From: Streptomyces fradiae ATCC 10745 = DSM 40063 | Lineage (GTDB): Bacteria > Actinomycetota > Actinomycetes > Streptomycetales > Streptomycetaceae | Assembly: GCF_008704425.1 (NCBI RefSeq) | Contig: NZ_CP023696.1 | Coordinates: forward strand, 4,628,501 to 4,692,500 | Length of the DNA: 64,000 nt | Direction: 5' to 3' | Shown here: one piece after another, positions 42,101 through 50,311 of the stretch | How positions within the stretch are numbered: the stretch's first letter is position 1 | Layout: every line of letters starts with the position of its first letter | The notes under the pieces: generated by a model | The model's input: the letters and a program-made list of their open reading frames with translations, nothing else | Told to the model about the DNA's origin: nothing | The model's database searches: none | Translations under genes and position numbers: made by a program

Positions 42101-43079
42101 CGGTGAAGTCGTCCATGGTGAGCTTGTTCGCGCGGGCGCGGCGGACGATGTCCTCGTACGCCTGCCAGAACTCGAAGAAGCCCAGCGTCTCGGCCTTCTT
42201 GATGGCCGCGACGACGAGCTGGCGGTCGCCGTTCGGCTTCACCAGGTCGATGGCGAGGCCGAGGTTGACGTGCTCCGGCTTGACCAGGGTCGGCTTGCCG
42301 TCCTTGACCTGGTACGACCAGTTCATGGAGGGCATCGCCTTGATCGCCTGCACCATCGCGTAGCCGATGATGTGCGTGAAGGAGATCTTCCCGCCGCGGG
42401 CCCGCTTCAGGTGGTTGTTGATGACGATGCGGTTGTCGAACAGCAGCTTCACCGGGACGGCGCGGACCGAGGTGGCCGTCGGCATGTCCAGCGAGGCGTC
42501 CATGTTCTTCGCGACGGCGCCGGCCGGGCCGCGCAGCGTCACGAACGCCGGGCCCGCGGCGCCCTCGGCCGCGGGGGCCGCCTTGGCGGCGGGCTTGGCG
42601 GCGGCGGGCTTGGCGGGCGCGGCCTTGGCGGGCGCGGGCCGCTCCGCCGGCTCGGCGGGCGCCGCGGGGGCGGCCTGCGCCGGGGCGGGGGCCTGGGCCT
42701 GCGCGGGTGCGGCCGGCTGCGGCGCGGCCGGGGCGGGGACCTGGCCGGCGGGTGCCGCCGGCTGGGCGGGCTGGGCCTGGGCGGCCTGCGCGGCGGGGGC
42801 CTGTGCGGTGGGCGCCTCCGCCGGCTGGGCCGGCCGCGTCACGGAGCCCGCGGCCCCGGCGGCCTCGCCTGCGGGCTTGTCCGCCGAGCCGGACGCGCCC
42901 GGCTTGTAGTCGGCGAAGAAGTCCCACCAGGCGCGGTCGACCGAATTCGGGTCCTGGAGGTACTGCTGGTAGATCTCGTCGACGAGCCACTCATTGGCAC
43001 CGAAGGCGGCCGCAGGGCTCTGGCCCCGGCCGTCTTGGTCGGTCGAGATGCTCGAGTTACTGGGGGACTGAGACGACAC
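39186..43079 (-). CDS. kgd: multifunctional 2-oxoglutarate dehydrogenase E1/E2 (KGD)
   Basis: A 1297-residue actinobacterial TCA-cycle enzyme carrying E1 and succinyltransferase modules in one chain. Residues about 12-48 form the E1 N-terminal helix (ANEWLVDEIYQQYLQDPNSV DRAWWDFF). An Ala/Pro-rich linker runs to about 165. The acyltransferase domain follows, with the catalytic His391 in STYDHRVIQGAASGE, then the thiamine-diphosphate E1 (RGRLNVLANIVGKSYAQIFR; CYRRRGHNEGDNPQFTNP; LLPHGYEGQGPDHSSARPER). There is no lipoyl domain, as in mycobacterial KGD, so lipoylated E2 comes from elsewhere. The N-terminal Thr/Ser/Gln tail matches the GarA-regulated form; no kinase gene adjoins. GTG at 43079 follows GAGGGCGG. 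Confidence 0.95.
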   Translation of the reverse strand: MSSQSPSNSSISTDQDGRGQSPAAAFGANEWLVDEIYQQYLQDPNSVDRAWWDFFADYKPGASGSADKPAGEAAGAAGSVTRPAQPAEAPTAQAPAAQAAQAQPAQPAAPAGQVPAPAAPQPAAPAQAQAPAPAQAAPAAPAEPAERPAPAKAAPAKPAAAKPAAKAAPAAEGAAGPAFVTLRGPAGAVAKNMDASLDMPTATSVRAVPVKLLFDNRIVINNHLKRARGGKISFTHIIGYAMVQAIKAMPSMNWSYQVKDGKPTLVKPEHVNLGLAIDLVKPNGDRQLVVAAIKKAETLGFFEFWQAYEDIVRRARANKLTMDDFTGVTVSLTNPGGLGTVHSVPRLMPGQSVIMGVGSMDYPAEFQGTSQDTLNKLGVSKVMTLTSTYDHRVIQGAASGEFLRIVANLLLGEDGFYDDVFKSLRIPYEPVRWLRDIDASHDDDVTKAARVFELIHSYRVRGHVMADTDPLEYRQRKHPDLDITEHGLTLWDLEREFAVGGFGGKSMMKLRDILGVLRDSYCRTTGIEFMHIQDPKQRKWIQDRVERPHSKPEREEQLRILRRLNAAEAFETFLQTKYVGQKRFSLEGGESVIPLLDAVIDSAAESRLDEVVIGMAHRGRLNVLANIVGKSYAQIFREFEGNLDPKSMHGSGDVKYHLGAEGTFTGLDGEQIKVSLVANPSHLEAVDPVLEGVVRAKQDIIGKAGTDFTVLPVALHGDAAFAGQGVVAETLNMSQLRGYRTGGTVHIVINNQVGFTAAPESSRSSMYATDVARMIEAPIFHVNGDDPEACVRVARLAFEFRQTFNKDVVIDLICYRRRGHNEGDNPQFTNPQMYTLIDQKRSVRKLYTESLIGRGDITLEEAEQALQDFQGQLEKVFTEVREATAQPSPAAGVDPQAGFPADGVSTAVSQEVVKRVAESQVNIPDHITVHPRLLPQLQRRAQSIYDGTIDWGMGETLAIGSLLMEGVPVRLAGQDSRRGTFGQRHAVLVDQVTGEDYTPMLYLAEDQARYNVYDSLLSEYAAMGFEYGYSLARPDALVMWEAQFGDFVNGAQTVVDEFISSAEQKWGQTSGVTLLLPHGYEGQGPDHSSARPERFLQMCAQNNMTVAMPTLPSNYFHLLRWQVHNPHHKPLVVFTPKSMLRLKAAASKLDEFTTGSFRPVIGDEKADPAAVRKVVFCSGKVYYDLEAERQKRGVTDTAIIRLERLYPLPGAELQAEIAKYAGAEKYIWAQEEPANQGAWPFIALNLIDHLDLAVGADIPQGERLRRISRPHSSSPAVGSAKRHQAEQMQLVNEVFDA

Positions 43080-43379
43080 GGCGGCAACCGCCCTCTTCCG
43101 CTTCACAAGGTGATGGACAGCGGAAATAAAGGCTACGCCTCTGCGAGCGGAAGGGGCAGGCGGGGCGTGCCATCGTCGCGTACATCACATCGAAAGTCGT
43201 GTTTCGGGGCTGGAAATGGCGGGAAACAAGCGTGGTTCGGCGACGGCCGGCCGCGGCCGGGTAGCCCGCGGCGGGGCCGCGACCTGCACGGACCGCACCC
43301 CTGCTCGGATCCACCCCTTCCCCGGCGCGCACCCCGTACACGTACGCGGGTCCGGAACGTCTCCCGTTCGAACCCTATG
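43080..43379. other. kgd upstream region
   Basis: About 300 bases between the kgd start and the histidine-kinase stop, both on the minus strand. The A+T-rich part near 43120-43215 is the likely promoter area. Nothing else could be supported. Confidence 0.5.
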
Positions 43380-44810
43380 TCAACCGCGCTGCTGGGGAGT
43401 CCCCGGAAGGGTGACGAGGATGCGGCAGCCCCGTACGGATTCGGCCACACCTATACGGCCACCGTGCAGATCGACGCACCAGCGGGCGATGGCGAGGCCC
43501 AGGCCCGTGCCGCCGTCGCTGCCCGGCCCGTGCGGCGACGGGACGCTGCCCCGGTTGAACCGCTCGAAGACCTTGTGCCGCTCCGACTCGGGGATGCCGG
43601 GGCCCTCGTCCTCCACCTCCAGCCGCAGTGACTCCGGGGACGGCCCGCGCCGGGCCCGCACCGTGACCCGGCCGTGCGGCGGCGAGTGCTTCACCGCGTT
43701 GTCCACCAGGTTCGCCACGACCTGGTGCAGCCGCTCCACGTCGGCGTGCGCGGTCAGGTCGGACGGCGAGACGTCCAGGTGCAGGTGCACGTCCGTGCGC
43801 GCGTGGGCCCGCGCACCCGAGCCGACGGCGCGCTGCGACGCGGCGAGGCTCGCCTCCTTGATCACGCCCGACAGGTACGGCCACACCTCGAAGCGGCGGG
43901 AGCGCAGCGGGACGACACCGTTGTCCAGCCGCGACAGATCGAGCAGGGTCTCCACGAGGCGGCCGAGGCGCTCGGTCTGCGCGAGCGCGGTGCGCATCGT
44001 CTCCGGGTCGGCGGCCGACACCCCGTCCACGACGTTCTCCAGGACGGCCCGGAGCGCCGCGATGGGGGTGCGCAGCTCGTGGGAGACGTTGGCGACCAGC
44101 TCCTTGCGGTGCCGGTCGACGGCCTCCAGGTCGTCGGCCATGCGGTTGATGGTGGAGGCGAGGTCGCCCAGCTCGTCGCGGCGGTCGGCGCCGCGCACGC
44201 GGCGGGTGTAGTCGCCGTGCGAGATGCCCTTGGCGACCTTGTTCATCTCGTCGAGCGGGGCGGTGAGGCCGTGCGCGACGAACTGGGTGAGCAGCAGGGT
44301 CGCGATCACCGAGAAGACCGTGATGAAGCGCAGCTCCGTCGCGGTGCGCAGCGCCACCAGGAGCAGGCCGGTGGTGATGAAGACGGAGACGACCACGAGG
44401 GTGCCGAGCTTCGTCTTGATCGAGATGGTGACGCCGCCGAGGCGCCCGCGCCGCCCCGTACGGCACTCCTCGGTGCCGTACGGGAAGGGGAGCGCGCGAC
44501 GGGCCCCGGCCCGGGGGCCCTCGCGGCCGGGGCGGGGGCGCGGTGCGTCGCCGCCGTCGCGGGGCGGGCCCTGGGTCCGGCCGCCGTCGTGGGGCCCGCC
44601 TGGGGACGGGTCGCCGTCGCGGGGCGGGCCCTGGGACGGGTCGCCGACGCGGGGCCGGCCTGGGGACGGGTCGCCGTCGTGGGGCCGGCTCTGGGACGGG
44701 TCGCCGTCGCGGGGCCGGTCGACGCCGCCGTGGGCCCGGTCGTGGTCCGCGCCGTCGCGCGGCACGTCGTCGCCGGAGCGGTCCCGCGACCCGGCACGCC
44801 CGCGGCTCAC
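43380..44810 (-). CDS. membrane sensor histidine kinase with decapeptide repeats in the N-terminal tail
   Basis: A 476-residue kinase if the GTG at 44810, which overlaps the response-regulator stop as GTGA, is the start. Residues about 1-125 are hydrophilic, with about five 10-residue repeats (RPHDGDPSPG, PPRDGDPSPG and variants). Two membrane helices follow (about 135-155 and 160-180: LGTLVVVSVFITTGLLLVAL and FITVFSVIATLLLTQFVAHG), then HAMP, the HisKA box ELVANVSHELRTPIAALRAV, and the ATPase (VVANLVDNAVKHSPPHGRV, DEGPGIPESE, GTGLGLAIARWCVDLHGG). If translation starts at a GTG near 44430 (VTISIKTKLGT) the repeats would be untranslated. There is almost no extracytoplasmic loop, so sensing is probably in the membrane or cytoplasm. 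Confidence 0.85.
   Translation of the reverse strand: MSRGRAGSRDRSGDDVPRDGADHDRAHGGVDRPRDGDPSQSRPHDGDPSPGRPRVGDPSQGPPRDGDPSPGGPHDGGRTQGPPRDGGDAPRPRPGREGPRAGARRALPFPYGTEECRTGRRGRLGGVTISIKTKLGTLVVVSVFITTGLLLVALRTATELRFITVFSVIATLLLTQFVAHGLTAPLDEMNKVAKGISHGDYTRRVRGADRRDELGDLASTINRMADDLEAVDRHRKELVANVSHELRTPIAALRAVLENVVDGVSAADPETMRTALAQTERLGRLVETLLDLSRLDNGVVPLRSRRFEVWPYLSGVIKEASLAASQRAVGSGARAHARTDVHLHLDVSPSDLTAHADVERLHQVVANLVDNAVKHSPPHGRVTVRARRGPSPESLRLEVEDEGPGIPESERHKVFERFNRGSVPSPHGPGSDGGTGLGLAIARWCVDLHGGRIGVAESVRGCRILVTLPGTPQQRG
44567..44725. repeat. 30-bp tandem repeat, about five copies, in a kinase gene
   Basis: GACGGGTCGCC recurs at 44606, 44636, 44666 and 44696 with an exact 30-base period, with a diverged copy before it. 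In frame it encodes ten-residue units rich in Pro, Gly, Asp and Ser within the N-terminal tail of the sensor kinase. Confidence 0.88.
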
Positions 44811-45544
44811 GGCGCCGGGGTCTCCAGCGCGTACCCCACGCCGTGCACGGTGCGGATGCGCTCGGCGCCGATCTTCCGGCGCAGCGCCTTGATGTGGCTG
44901 TCCACGGTCCGCGTGCCGGAGGCGTCCGCCCAGTCCCACACCTCGGCGAGGAGCTGCTCGCGGGAGAGGACCGCGCGGGGCGTGTTGGCCAGGCAGACCA
45001 GCAGGTCGAACTCGGTCGGCGTCAGGTGCACGTCGTCGTTCCGGACGCGGACGCGGCGCTGGGCGTGGTCGATCTCCAGTTCCCCGAGGCGCAGGATGCC
45101 GCTGCGGGGGGTGACCGCCGCCAGCGCGGCGCGCTCGACGCGGCGCAGCAGCACGTGGACGCGCGCCACCAGCTCGCGCATCGAGAACGGCTTCGTCATG
45201 TAGTCGTCGGCGCCGACGCCGAGGCCGACCAGCATGTCCGTCTCGTCGTCCCGCGCGGTCAGCATCAGCACCGGCACCGGCCGCTGCGCCTGGACCCGCC
45301 GGCAGACCTCCAGGCCGTCGAAGCCGGGCAGCATGACGTCGAGGACCATCAGGTCCGGCTGCCACGCCTCCGCCGCGTCGACCGCGGCCGGCCCGTCCGA
45401 AGCGGTCTGCACGAGGAAGCCCTCGGCGCGCAGCCGCGCGGAGATCGCCTCCACGATGGTCGCGTCGTCCTCGACGACGAGGACCCGGCGCTGGGTACCC
45501 TGCGCGACCGCGTTGCCGGTGTGGCTGGTGTGTGCGTGCTCCAT
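44807..45544 (-). CDS. OmpR-family response regulator
   Basis: A 245-residue two-component regulator. The receiver domain (about 20-135) has the acidic pocket in VLVVEDDATIV, the phospho-accepting Asp in LMVLDVMLPGFDG, the Thr in LMLTARDDETD and Lys in YMTKPFSMREL. The winged-helix output (about 150-243) shows VHLTPTEFDLLVCLANTPRA and DSHIKALRRKIG. It is translationally coupled (GTGA) to the kinase downstream. The ATG at 45544 is preceded by a GGGGCGGGG run rather than a canonical site. Signal and targets unknown. Confidence 0.92.
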   Translation of the reverse strand: MEHAHTSHTGNAVAQGTQRRVLVVEDDATIVEAISARLRAEGFLVQTASDGPAAVDAAEAWQPDLMVLDVMLPGFDGLEVCRRVQAQRPVPVLMLTARDDETDMLVGLGVGADDYMTKPFSMRELVARVHVLLRRVERAALAAVTPRSGILRLGELEIDHAQRRVRVRNDDVHLTPTEFDLLVCLANTPRAVLSREQLLAEVWDWADASGTRTVDSHIKALRRKIGAERIRTVHGVGYALETPAP

Positions 45545-45626
45545 GCCCCGCCCCTGTCGCGTCCTGCGCGAGCTGTAGTTCCGTGCGCTTGCCGCCAACA
45601 ACATAAAGGCAGTCGAAGGGTCGAGG

Positions 45627-46358
45627 CTACGCGGGTCGAACGGCGAGGTGCACCACGTCGGGTACGCCTCGGGCAACCGGGATCTCTTCCGTCCGTACCC
45701 CGTGGAAACCGGCATTTCGCAAGGACGCTTCGAAATCCCGGGAGGGTCGCGCGGACCAGACGGCCAGTACGCCGCCGGGGTTGAGGCGGCGCGCGCAGGC
45801 GGCCAGGCCGGAGGGCGCGTACAGGCCGTCGTTGCCCTCCGTCACCGTCCAGTCGGGGCCGTTGTCGATGTCGAGGCAGAGCGCGTCGTACGTGTCGGGG
45901 ACGCGCGGGTCGTGGAGGTGGGCGACCAGGTCGGCGTGGACGAGCACCGTCCGCGGGTCGGCGAGGGCGGAGGCGGAGAGCGCGGCGAGGGGGCCCTCGC
46001 GGTGCCAGTCGATGATGGCCTGCTCCCGTTCGACGACGACGATGCGGCCCCAGGCGGGGTCGGCTGCGGCGTGGGCGAGGGAGAAGCCCACGCCGAGCCC
46101 GCCGATGAGGACGGAGGGCCGGTCGGGGGCGTCCGCGGCGCGGGCGAGGGCGCCGGGCCGGGCGGGGGCGTCCGCGGCGCGGGCGGGCCGGGAGGCGCGC
46201 AGGGCCTGGAGGGCGGCGTCGACGAGGAGCCGCTCGGAGCGGCCGTCGGAGGTGTCCATCAGGAAGGTGCCGTTGGCGATGATCTCGAAGTGGTCGTCGC
46301 GCCGCCGCAGCACGACTTCACCGTACGGGCCTTCACGTCGGTCCAGCGTCACGGGCAT
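45627..46358 (-). CDS. spermidine-synthase-like methyltransferase-fold protein
   Basis: A 243-residue Rossmann-fold protein. IANGTFLMDTSDGRSERLLV matches the N-terminal substrate strand of spermidine-synthase-like proteins; SVLIGGLGVGFSLAHAA is the nucleotide-binding glycine loop, followed by VVVEREQAIIDWHREGP and YDALCLDIDNGPDWTVT. The catalytic Asp of true aminopropyltransferases is not convincingly in place, so a polyamine role is doubtful. TAGGCT lies seven bases before the ATG at 46358 on the minus strand, predicting a leaderless mRNA. Confidence 0.75.
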   Translation of the reverse strand: MPVTLDRREGPYGEVVLRRRDDHFEIIANGTFLMDTSDGRSERLLVDAALQALRASRPARAADAPARPGALARAADAPDRPSVLIGGLGVGFSLAHAAADPAWGRIVVVEREQAIIDWHREGPLAALSASALADPRTVLVHADLVAHLHDPRVPDTYDALCLDIDNGPDWTVTEGNDGLYAPSGLAACARRLNPGGVLAVWSARPSRDFEASLRNAGFHGVRTEEIPVARGVPDVVHLAVRPA

Positions 46359-46487
46359 GCGCTCCAGCCTAGGCAACAAGGCGGCGCGGAGGCATGCGAG
46401 TTCGGGTCGTACGCGTCGTTCGGGTCGGAGACGCGGACGCGCGTGCGTGTCGTCGCGTCCGTGTGCGAACGGCGGGGGCGGGGCCGG

Positions 46488-47144
46488 CTACGGGGCGGTG
46501 GCGCCGCCGTCGCGCACGACCCCGGTGAGCGGACCGTGGCAGCGCCACCCCAGGGAGGTGTACAGGGCGCGGCCCTCGACGGTGGCGGCCAGGACGCCGG
46601 TGGTGGCCCCGGCATCGGCCGCCGCCGCGTGGAGGAGGCGCATGACGGTGCTGCCGAGGCCGCGCCGCCGGTGCGCCTCGTACGTCTCGACCTGGTCGAA
46701 CACGGCCGTGCGGCCCGTGGGGGCGACCTGGCCGCGCGCGGCGAGGGAGCCGTCCCCGGCGAGGACGCGCACCAGGTGGACGCCCTCGTGGAGCTCGCGG
46801 TGCACCGCGTACCCGGCGGGCGGCGCGGGCGCGGGTGCGCCGGGACCGCCAGGCGCGAGGCGGGCGGTCATCATGAAGCCCGGATCGTCCGGGATGGCCC
46901 AGCCGGGGGTGATCCAGTCGGCCACCTCCTCCGGCTCCGCGAGCACTTTCAGCCAGGAGTACGGCCGCGTCACGGACTCGCAGAGGAAGCGGACGGTCGG
47001 CTCGTCGGGCTCGGGCAGGACGTGCCGCAGGACGTCGCGCCCCACCTCGATGCGGTACCCCCAGGGCTCCTCGGCGGGCGGCGGGGTGCCGCGGGAGACG
47101 GCCCAGCCCCGGACCCAGGCGGCTGTAATATCTGCATCGTGCAC
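46488..47144 (-). CDS. GNAT-family acetyltransferase
   Basis: A 218-residue protein with a C-terminal GNAT fold. The acetyl-CoA loop is RRRGLGSTVMRLLHAAAADA and the following strand is TGVLAATVEGRALYTSLGWR, ending CHGPLTGVVRDG. The N-terminal about 100 residues (EEPWGYRIEVGRDVLRHVLP, RPYSWLKVLAEPEEVADWIT) resemble a substrate-binding extension common in Streptomyces GNATs. The GTG at 47144 has TGTAAT six bases upstream on the minus strand. Substrate unknown. Confidence 0.83.
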   Translation of the reverse strand: MHDADITAAWVRGWAVSRGTPPPAEEPWGYRIEVGRDVLRHVLPEPDEPTVRFLCESVTRPYSWLKVLAEPEEVADWITPGWAIPDDPGFMMTARLAPGGPGAPAPAPPAGYAVHRELHEGVHLVRVLAGDGSLAARGQVAPTGRTAVFDQVETYEAHRRRGLGSTVMRLLHAAAADAGATTGVLAATVEGRALYTSLGWRCHGPLTGVVRDGGATAP

Positions 47145-47200
47145 AGGCTCATTACACACCGAGGTCGGGGCGGGGCGCCAGGGGTGCCCGGTGGCGGGCT

Positions 47201-47701
47201 CTAGTCGAGCCACATGAGGACGGCGTCCCCGTCGCGGGCGGCCGCCGCGAAGAACGGCACCAGCGCCTCGTAGTGGGCCGTCACGTACTCCAGGGACTCC
47301 TCCCGCTCCCAGGCGATCACCGGGTACACCCCCTCGCGTGCCAGGTCGCGCGGCCCGAATCCGGCCACCAGCCGCTCGGCGGGCATGGCCAGCAGGGCCT
47401 CGGCCGCCTCCCGCACGCGCTCGGGGGCCAGGAAGCGCGGCGCGGTGTAGCCCCACTCCTCGGCGCCCGGTATCGCGTCGTCGCCGAAGACGACGTCGAC
47501 GGGGAAGCCGGCGCGGGTCAGCAGGAAGTCCAGCGCCTCCCACGCCTTGTCGACGTCGAGGCAGCGGGGCTCGCCGTCCCCGCCGCTCCCCAGCTCGGCC
47601 TCGACCAGCTCGTCCACCCGCTCCTCGGCCCACTCGGGGTCGCGCAGCGCGCGGGCGAACTCGTCGGGGGTCAGTCGTGCGTACTCTCCGATCATGCTCA
47701 T
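47201..47701 (-). CDS. DUF1877 (YfbM-like) protein
   Basis: A 166-residue soluble protein with the DUF1877 pattern: MSMIGEYARLTPDEFARALR at the start, LDVDKAWEALDFLLTRAG, WGYTAPRFLAPERVREAAEA and HYEALVPFFAAAARDGDAVL at the end. The family has no firmly assigned function. The first ATG (47701) is chosen; a second at 47695 is two codons downstream. It lies just upstream of lon on the opposite strand. Confidence 0.85.
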   Translation of the reverse strand: MSMIGEYARLTPDEFARALRDPEWAEERVDELVEAELGSGGDGEPRCLDVDKAWEALDFLLTRAGFPVDVVFGDDAIPGAEEWGYTAPRFLAPERVREAAEALLAMPAERLVAGFGPRDLAREGVYPVIAWEREESLEYVTAHYEALVPFFAAAARDGDAVLMWLD

Positions 47702-47840
47702 GAGCGGATCGTATGCGCCGCCACTGACATCGCCCCCCGGCTGCGGCTCCTTCGCCCGGCGGGGCCCGCGTGCGCGGTCCGTGTCGACCCGTTCGCTCAG
47801 GGCGAACGGGGTGCGGGGAACACCGGGCGGCTCAGGTGCA

Positions 47841-47859
47841 TTGAGTCGGTGTAGCTCAA
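47841..47859. promoter_or_regulatory. HAIR element (HspR operator) upstream of lon
   Basis: TTGAGT-N7-GCTCAA matches the HspR-associated inverted repeat (CTTGAGT-N7-ACTCAAG) with the correct 7-base spacer. It ends 22 bases before the lon ATG. HspR repression of lon through such a site is established in Streptomyces. Confidence 0.88.
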
Positions 47860-47881
47860 CTTGACTGCCGAAGGGGAGATC

Positions 47882-50311
47882 ATGGCTTCGACGCCCGCAC
47901 CGCTCACCCTGCCCGTGCTGCCGCTCGACGGCGAGGTCGTGCTGCCGGGGATGGTGGTGCCGCTGGACCTGTCCGACAACGAGGTGCGCGCCGCCGTCGA
48001 GGCGGCCCAGGCCGCCGTACGGGAGGGCAGCGGCAAACCGCGGGTGCTGCTGGTGCCGCGCGTGGACGGGACGTACGCCGGGACCGGCGTCCTCGGGACC
48101 GTCGAGCAGGTCGGGCGGCTGTCCGACGGCGACCCCGGCGCCCTCATCAGGGGCGTCGCGCGCGTGCGCATCGGCGCCGGGACGACCGGGCCGGGCGCCG
48201 CCCTGTGGGTGGAGGGCACCACCGTCGAGGAGAGCGTGCCCGACCCGCTGCCCGGCGCGGTCGCCGAATTGGTCAAGGAGTACAAGGCCCTCGCCACGAG
48301 CTGGCTGCGCAAGCGCGGCGCCTGGCAGGTCGTCGACCGGGTCCAGCAGATCGAGGACGTCGCCGCCCTCGCGGACAACTCCGGGTACTCCCCGTTCCTC
48401 ACCACCGCCCAGAAGATCGCCCTCCTGGAGACCGCCGAGCCCGTCGCCCGGCTGAAGCTCGCCACCGAGCAGCTGCGCGACCACCTCGCCGAGCAGGACG
48501 TGGCCGAGTCCATCGCCAAGGACGTGCAGGAGGGCGTCGACAGGCAGCAGCGCGAGTTCCTGCTGCGCCGCCAGCTCGAAGCCGTCCGCAAGGAGCTGCG
48601 CGAGCTGAACGGCGAGGACGCCGAGGGCGGCACCGACGACTACCGGGCCCGCGTGGAGGCCGCCGACCTGCCCGGGAAGGTCCGCGAGGCGGCCCTCAAG
48701 GAGGTCGACAAGCTGGAGCGCGCCAGCGACCAGTCCCCGGAGGGCTCCTGGATCCGCACCTGGCTCGACACGGTCCTGGAGATGCCGTGGAACGAGCGCA
48801 CGGAGGACCGGTACGACATCCGCGGCGCCAAGGAGGTCCTCGACGCCGAGCACGCCGGCCTGGAGGACGTCAAGGAGCGCATCACCGAGTACCTCGCCGT
48901 CCGCAAGCGCCGTGCCGACCGGGGCCTCGGCATCGTCGGCGGGCGGCGCGGCGGCGCCGTGCTGGCCCTGGTCGGCCCGCCCGGCGTCGGCAAGACCAGC
49001 CTCGGCGAGTCCGTCGCCCACGCGATGGGCCGCACCTTCGTGCGGGTCGCGCTCGGCGGCGTGCGGGACGAGGCGGAGATCCGCGGCCACCGGCGCACCT
49101 ACGTCGGGGCCCTGCCCGGCCGGATCGTCCGCGCCATCAAGGAGGCCGGGTCCATGAACCCGGTCGTCCTCCTGGACGAGATCGACAAGGTGGGCTCCGA
49201 CTTCCGCGGCGACCCGGCCGCCGCCCTGCTGGAGGTCCTCGACCCGGCGCAGAACCACACCTTCCGCGACCACTACCTCGAAGTGGAACTGGACCTGAGC
49301 GACGTCGTCTTCCTCGCCACGGCGAACGTCCTGGAGGCCGTCCCCGAGGCGCTGCGCGACCGGATGGAGCTGGTCCGCCTCGACGGCTACACCGAGGACG
49401 AGAAGGTCGTCATCGCGCGCGACCACCTGCTGCCGCGCCAGCTGGAGCGGGCCGGGCTCGACCGGGACGAGGTCGTGATCGAGGAGGCCGCCCTGCGCAG
49501 GCTCGCCGGGGAGTACACCCGCGAGGCCGGCGTGCGGAACCTGGAGCGGTCCGTCGCCCGGCTCCTGCGCAAGGTCGCCGCCCAGGCGGAGCTGGGCGAC
49601 CGCGAGCTGCCGTACACCGTCCGCGCGGACGACCTGCGGGACCTGATCGGGCGTCCGCACCACGTGCCCGAGTCCGCCCAGGACCCGGCCGAGCGCCGCA
49701 CCTCGGTGCCGGGCGTCGCGACCGGTCTCGCCGTCACCGGCGCGGGAGGCGACGTGCTGTTCGTCGAGGCGTCCCTGGCGGACGCGGAGACCGGAGCGGC
49801 GGGGCTCACGCTCACCGGGCAGCTCGGCGACGTGATGAAGGAGTCCGCGCGGATCGCCCTGTCCTTCCTGCGCTCCCACGGCGCGGAGCTGGAACTGCCG
49901 GTGACCGGCCTCAAGGACCGCGGCGTCCACATCCACTTCCCCGCGGGGGCCGTGCCGAAGGACGGGCCGAGCGCCGGTGTCACCATGACCACCGCGCTCG
50001 CCTCCCTGCTCAGCGGCCGGCTGGTCCGCACGGACGTGGCGATGACCGGCGAGGTGTCCCTGACCGGGCGGGTGCTGCCCGTCGGCGGCGTCAAGCAGAA
50101 GCTGCTCGCCGCCCACCGGGCCGGGATCACCACCGTCGTCATCCCCAAGCGGAACGAGGCCGACCTCGACGACGTCCCCGCCGAGGTCCTCGACGGGCTC
50201 CGGGTCCACATGGTGACGGACGTCCGGCAGGTCCTGGACATCGCCTTGGCCCCCGCGGAGCTCCGGGACGGTGCCGGCGACCCGGCGGACGCGGCCTCCG
50301 TCGCCGCCTGA
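47882..50311 (+). CDS. lon: ATP-dependent protease Lon
   Basis: An 809-residue cytosolic AAA+ serine protease that degrades misfolded and regulatory proteins. The N-terminal substrate domain (about 8-200) starts LTLPVLPLDGEVVLPGMVVP; a helical linker follows. The ATPase has Walker A GPPGVGKTS (about 365-373) and Walker B PVVLLDEIDKVGSDF. The protease domain carries the Ser697-Lys740 dyad in PKDGPSAGVTM and GGVKQKLLAAH. Length and order match family A Lon. GGGGAG precedes the ATG at 47882. A heat-shock HAIR operator is directly upstream. Confidence 0.97.
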   Translation: MASTPAPLTLPVLPLDGEVVLPGMVVPLDLSDNEVRAAVEAAQAAVREGSGKPRVLLVPRVDGTYAGTGVLGTVEQVGRLSDGDPGALIRGVARVRIGAGTTGPGAALWVEGTTVEESVPDPLPGAVAELVKEYKALATSWLRKRGAWQVVDRVQQIEDVAALADNSGYSPFLTTAQKIALLETAEPVARLKLATEQLRDHLAEQDVAESIAKDVQEGVDRQQREFLLRRQLEAVRKELRELNGEDAEGGTDDYRARVEAADLPGKVREAALKEVDKLERASDQSPEGSWIRTWLDTVLEMPWNERTEDRYDIRGAKEVLDAEHAGLEDVKERITEYLAVRKRRADRGLGIVGGRRGGAVLALVGPPGVGKTSLGESVAHAMGRTFVRVALGGVRDEAEIRGHRRTYVGALPGRIVRAIKEAGSMNPVVLLDEIDKVGSDFRGDPAAALLEVLDPAQNHTFRDHYLEVELDLSDVVFLATANVLEAVPEALRDRMELVRLDGYTEDEKVVIARDHLLPRQLERAGLDRDEVVIEEAALRRLAGEYTREAGVRNLERSVARLLRKVAAQAELGDRELPYTVRADDLRDLIGRPHHVPESAQDPAERRTSVPGVATGLAVTGAGGDVLFVEASLADAETGAAGLTLTGQLGDVMKESARIALSFLRSHGAELELPVTGLKDRGVHIHFPAGAVPKDGPSAGVTMTTALASLLSGRLVRTDVAMTGEVSLTGRVLPVGGVKQKLLAAHRAGITTVVIPKRNEADLDDVPAEVLDGLRVHMVTDVRQVLDIALAPAELRDGAGDPADAASVAA

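Noticed and set aside
39231..43631. A 1466-codon open frame on the + strand opposite kgd
   Set aside because: It is the antisense shadow of kgd created by GC-biased codon use; it lacks motifs and its composition is implausible (Arg/Asp/Leu/Val rich), while the minus strand encodes a complete known enzyme.
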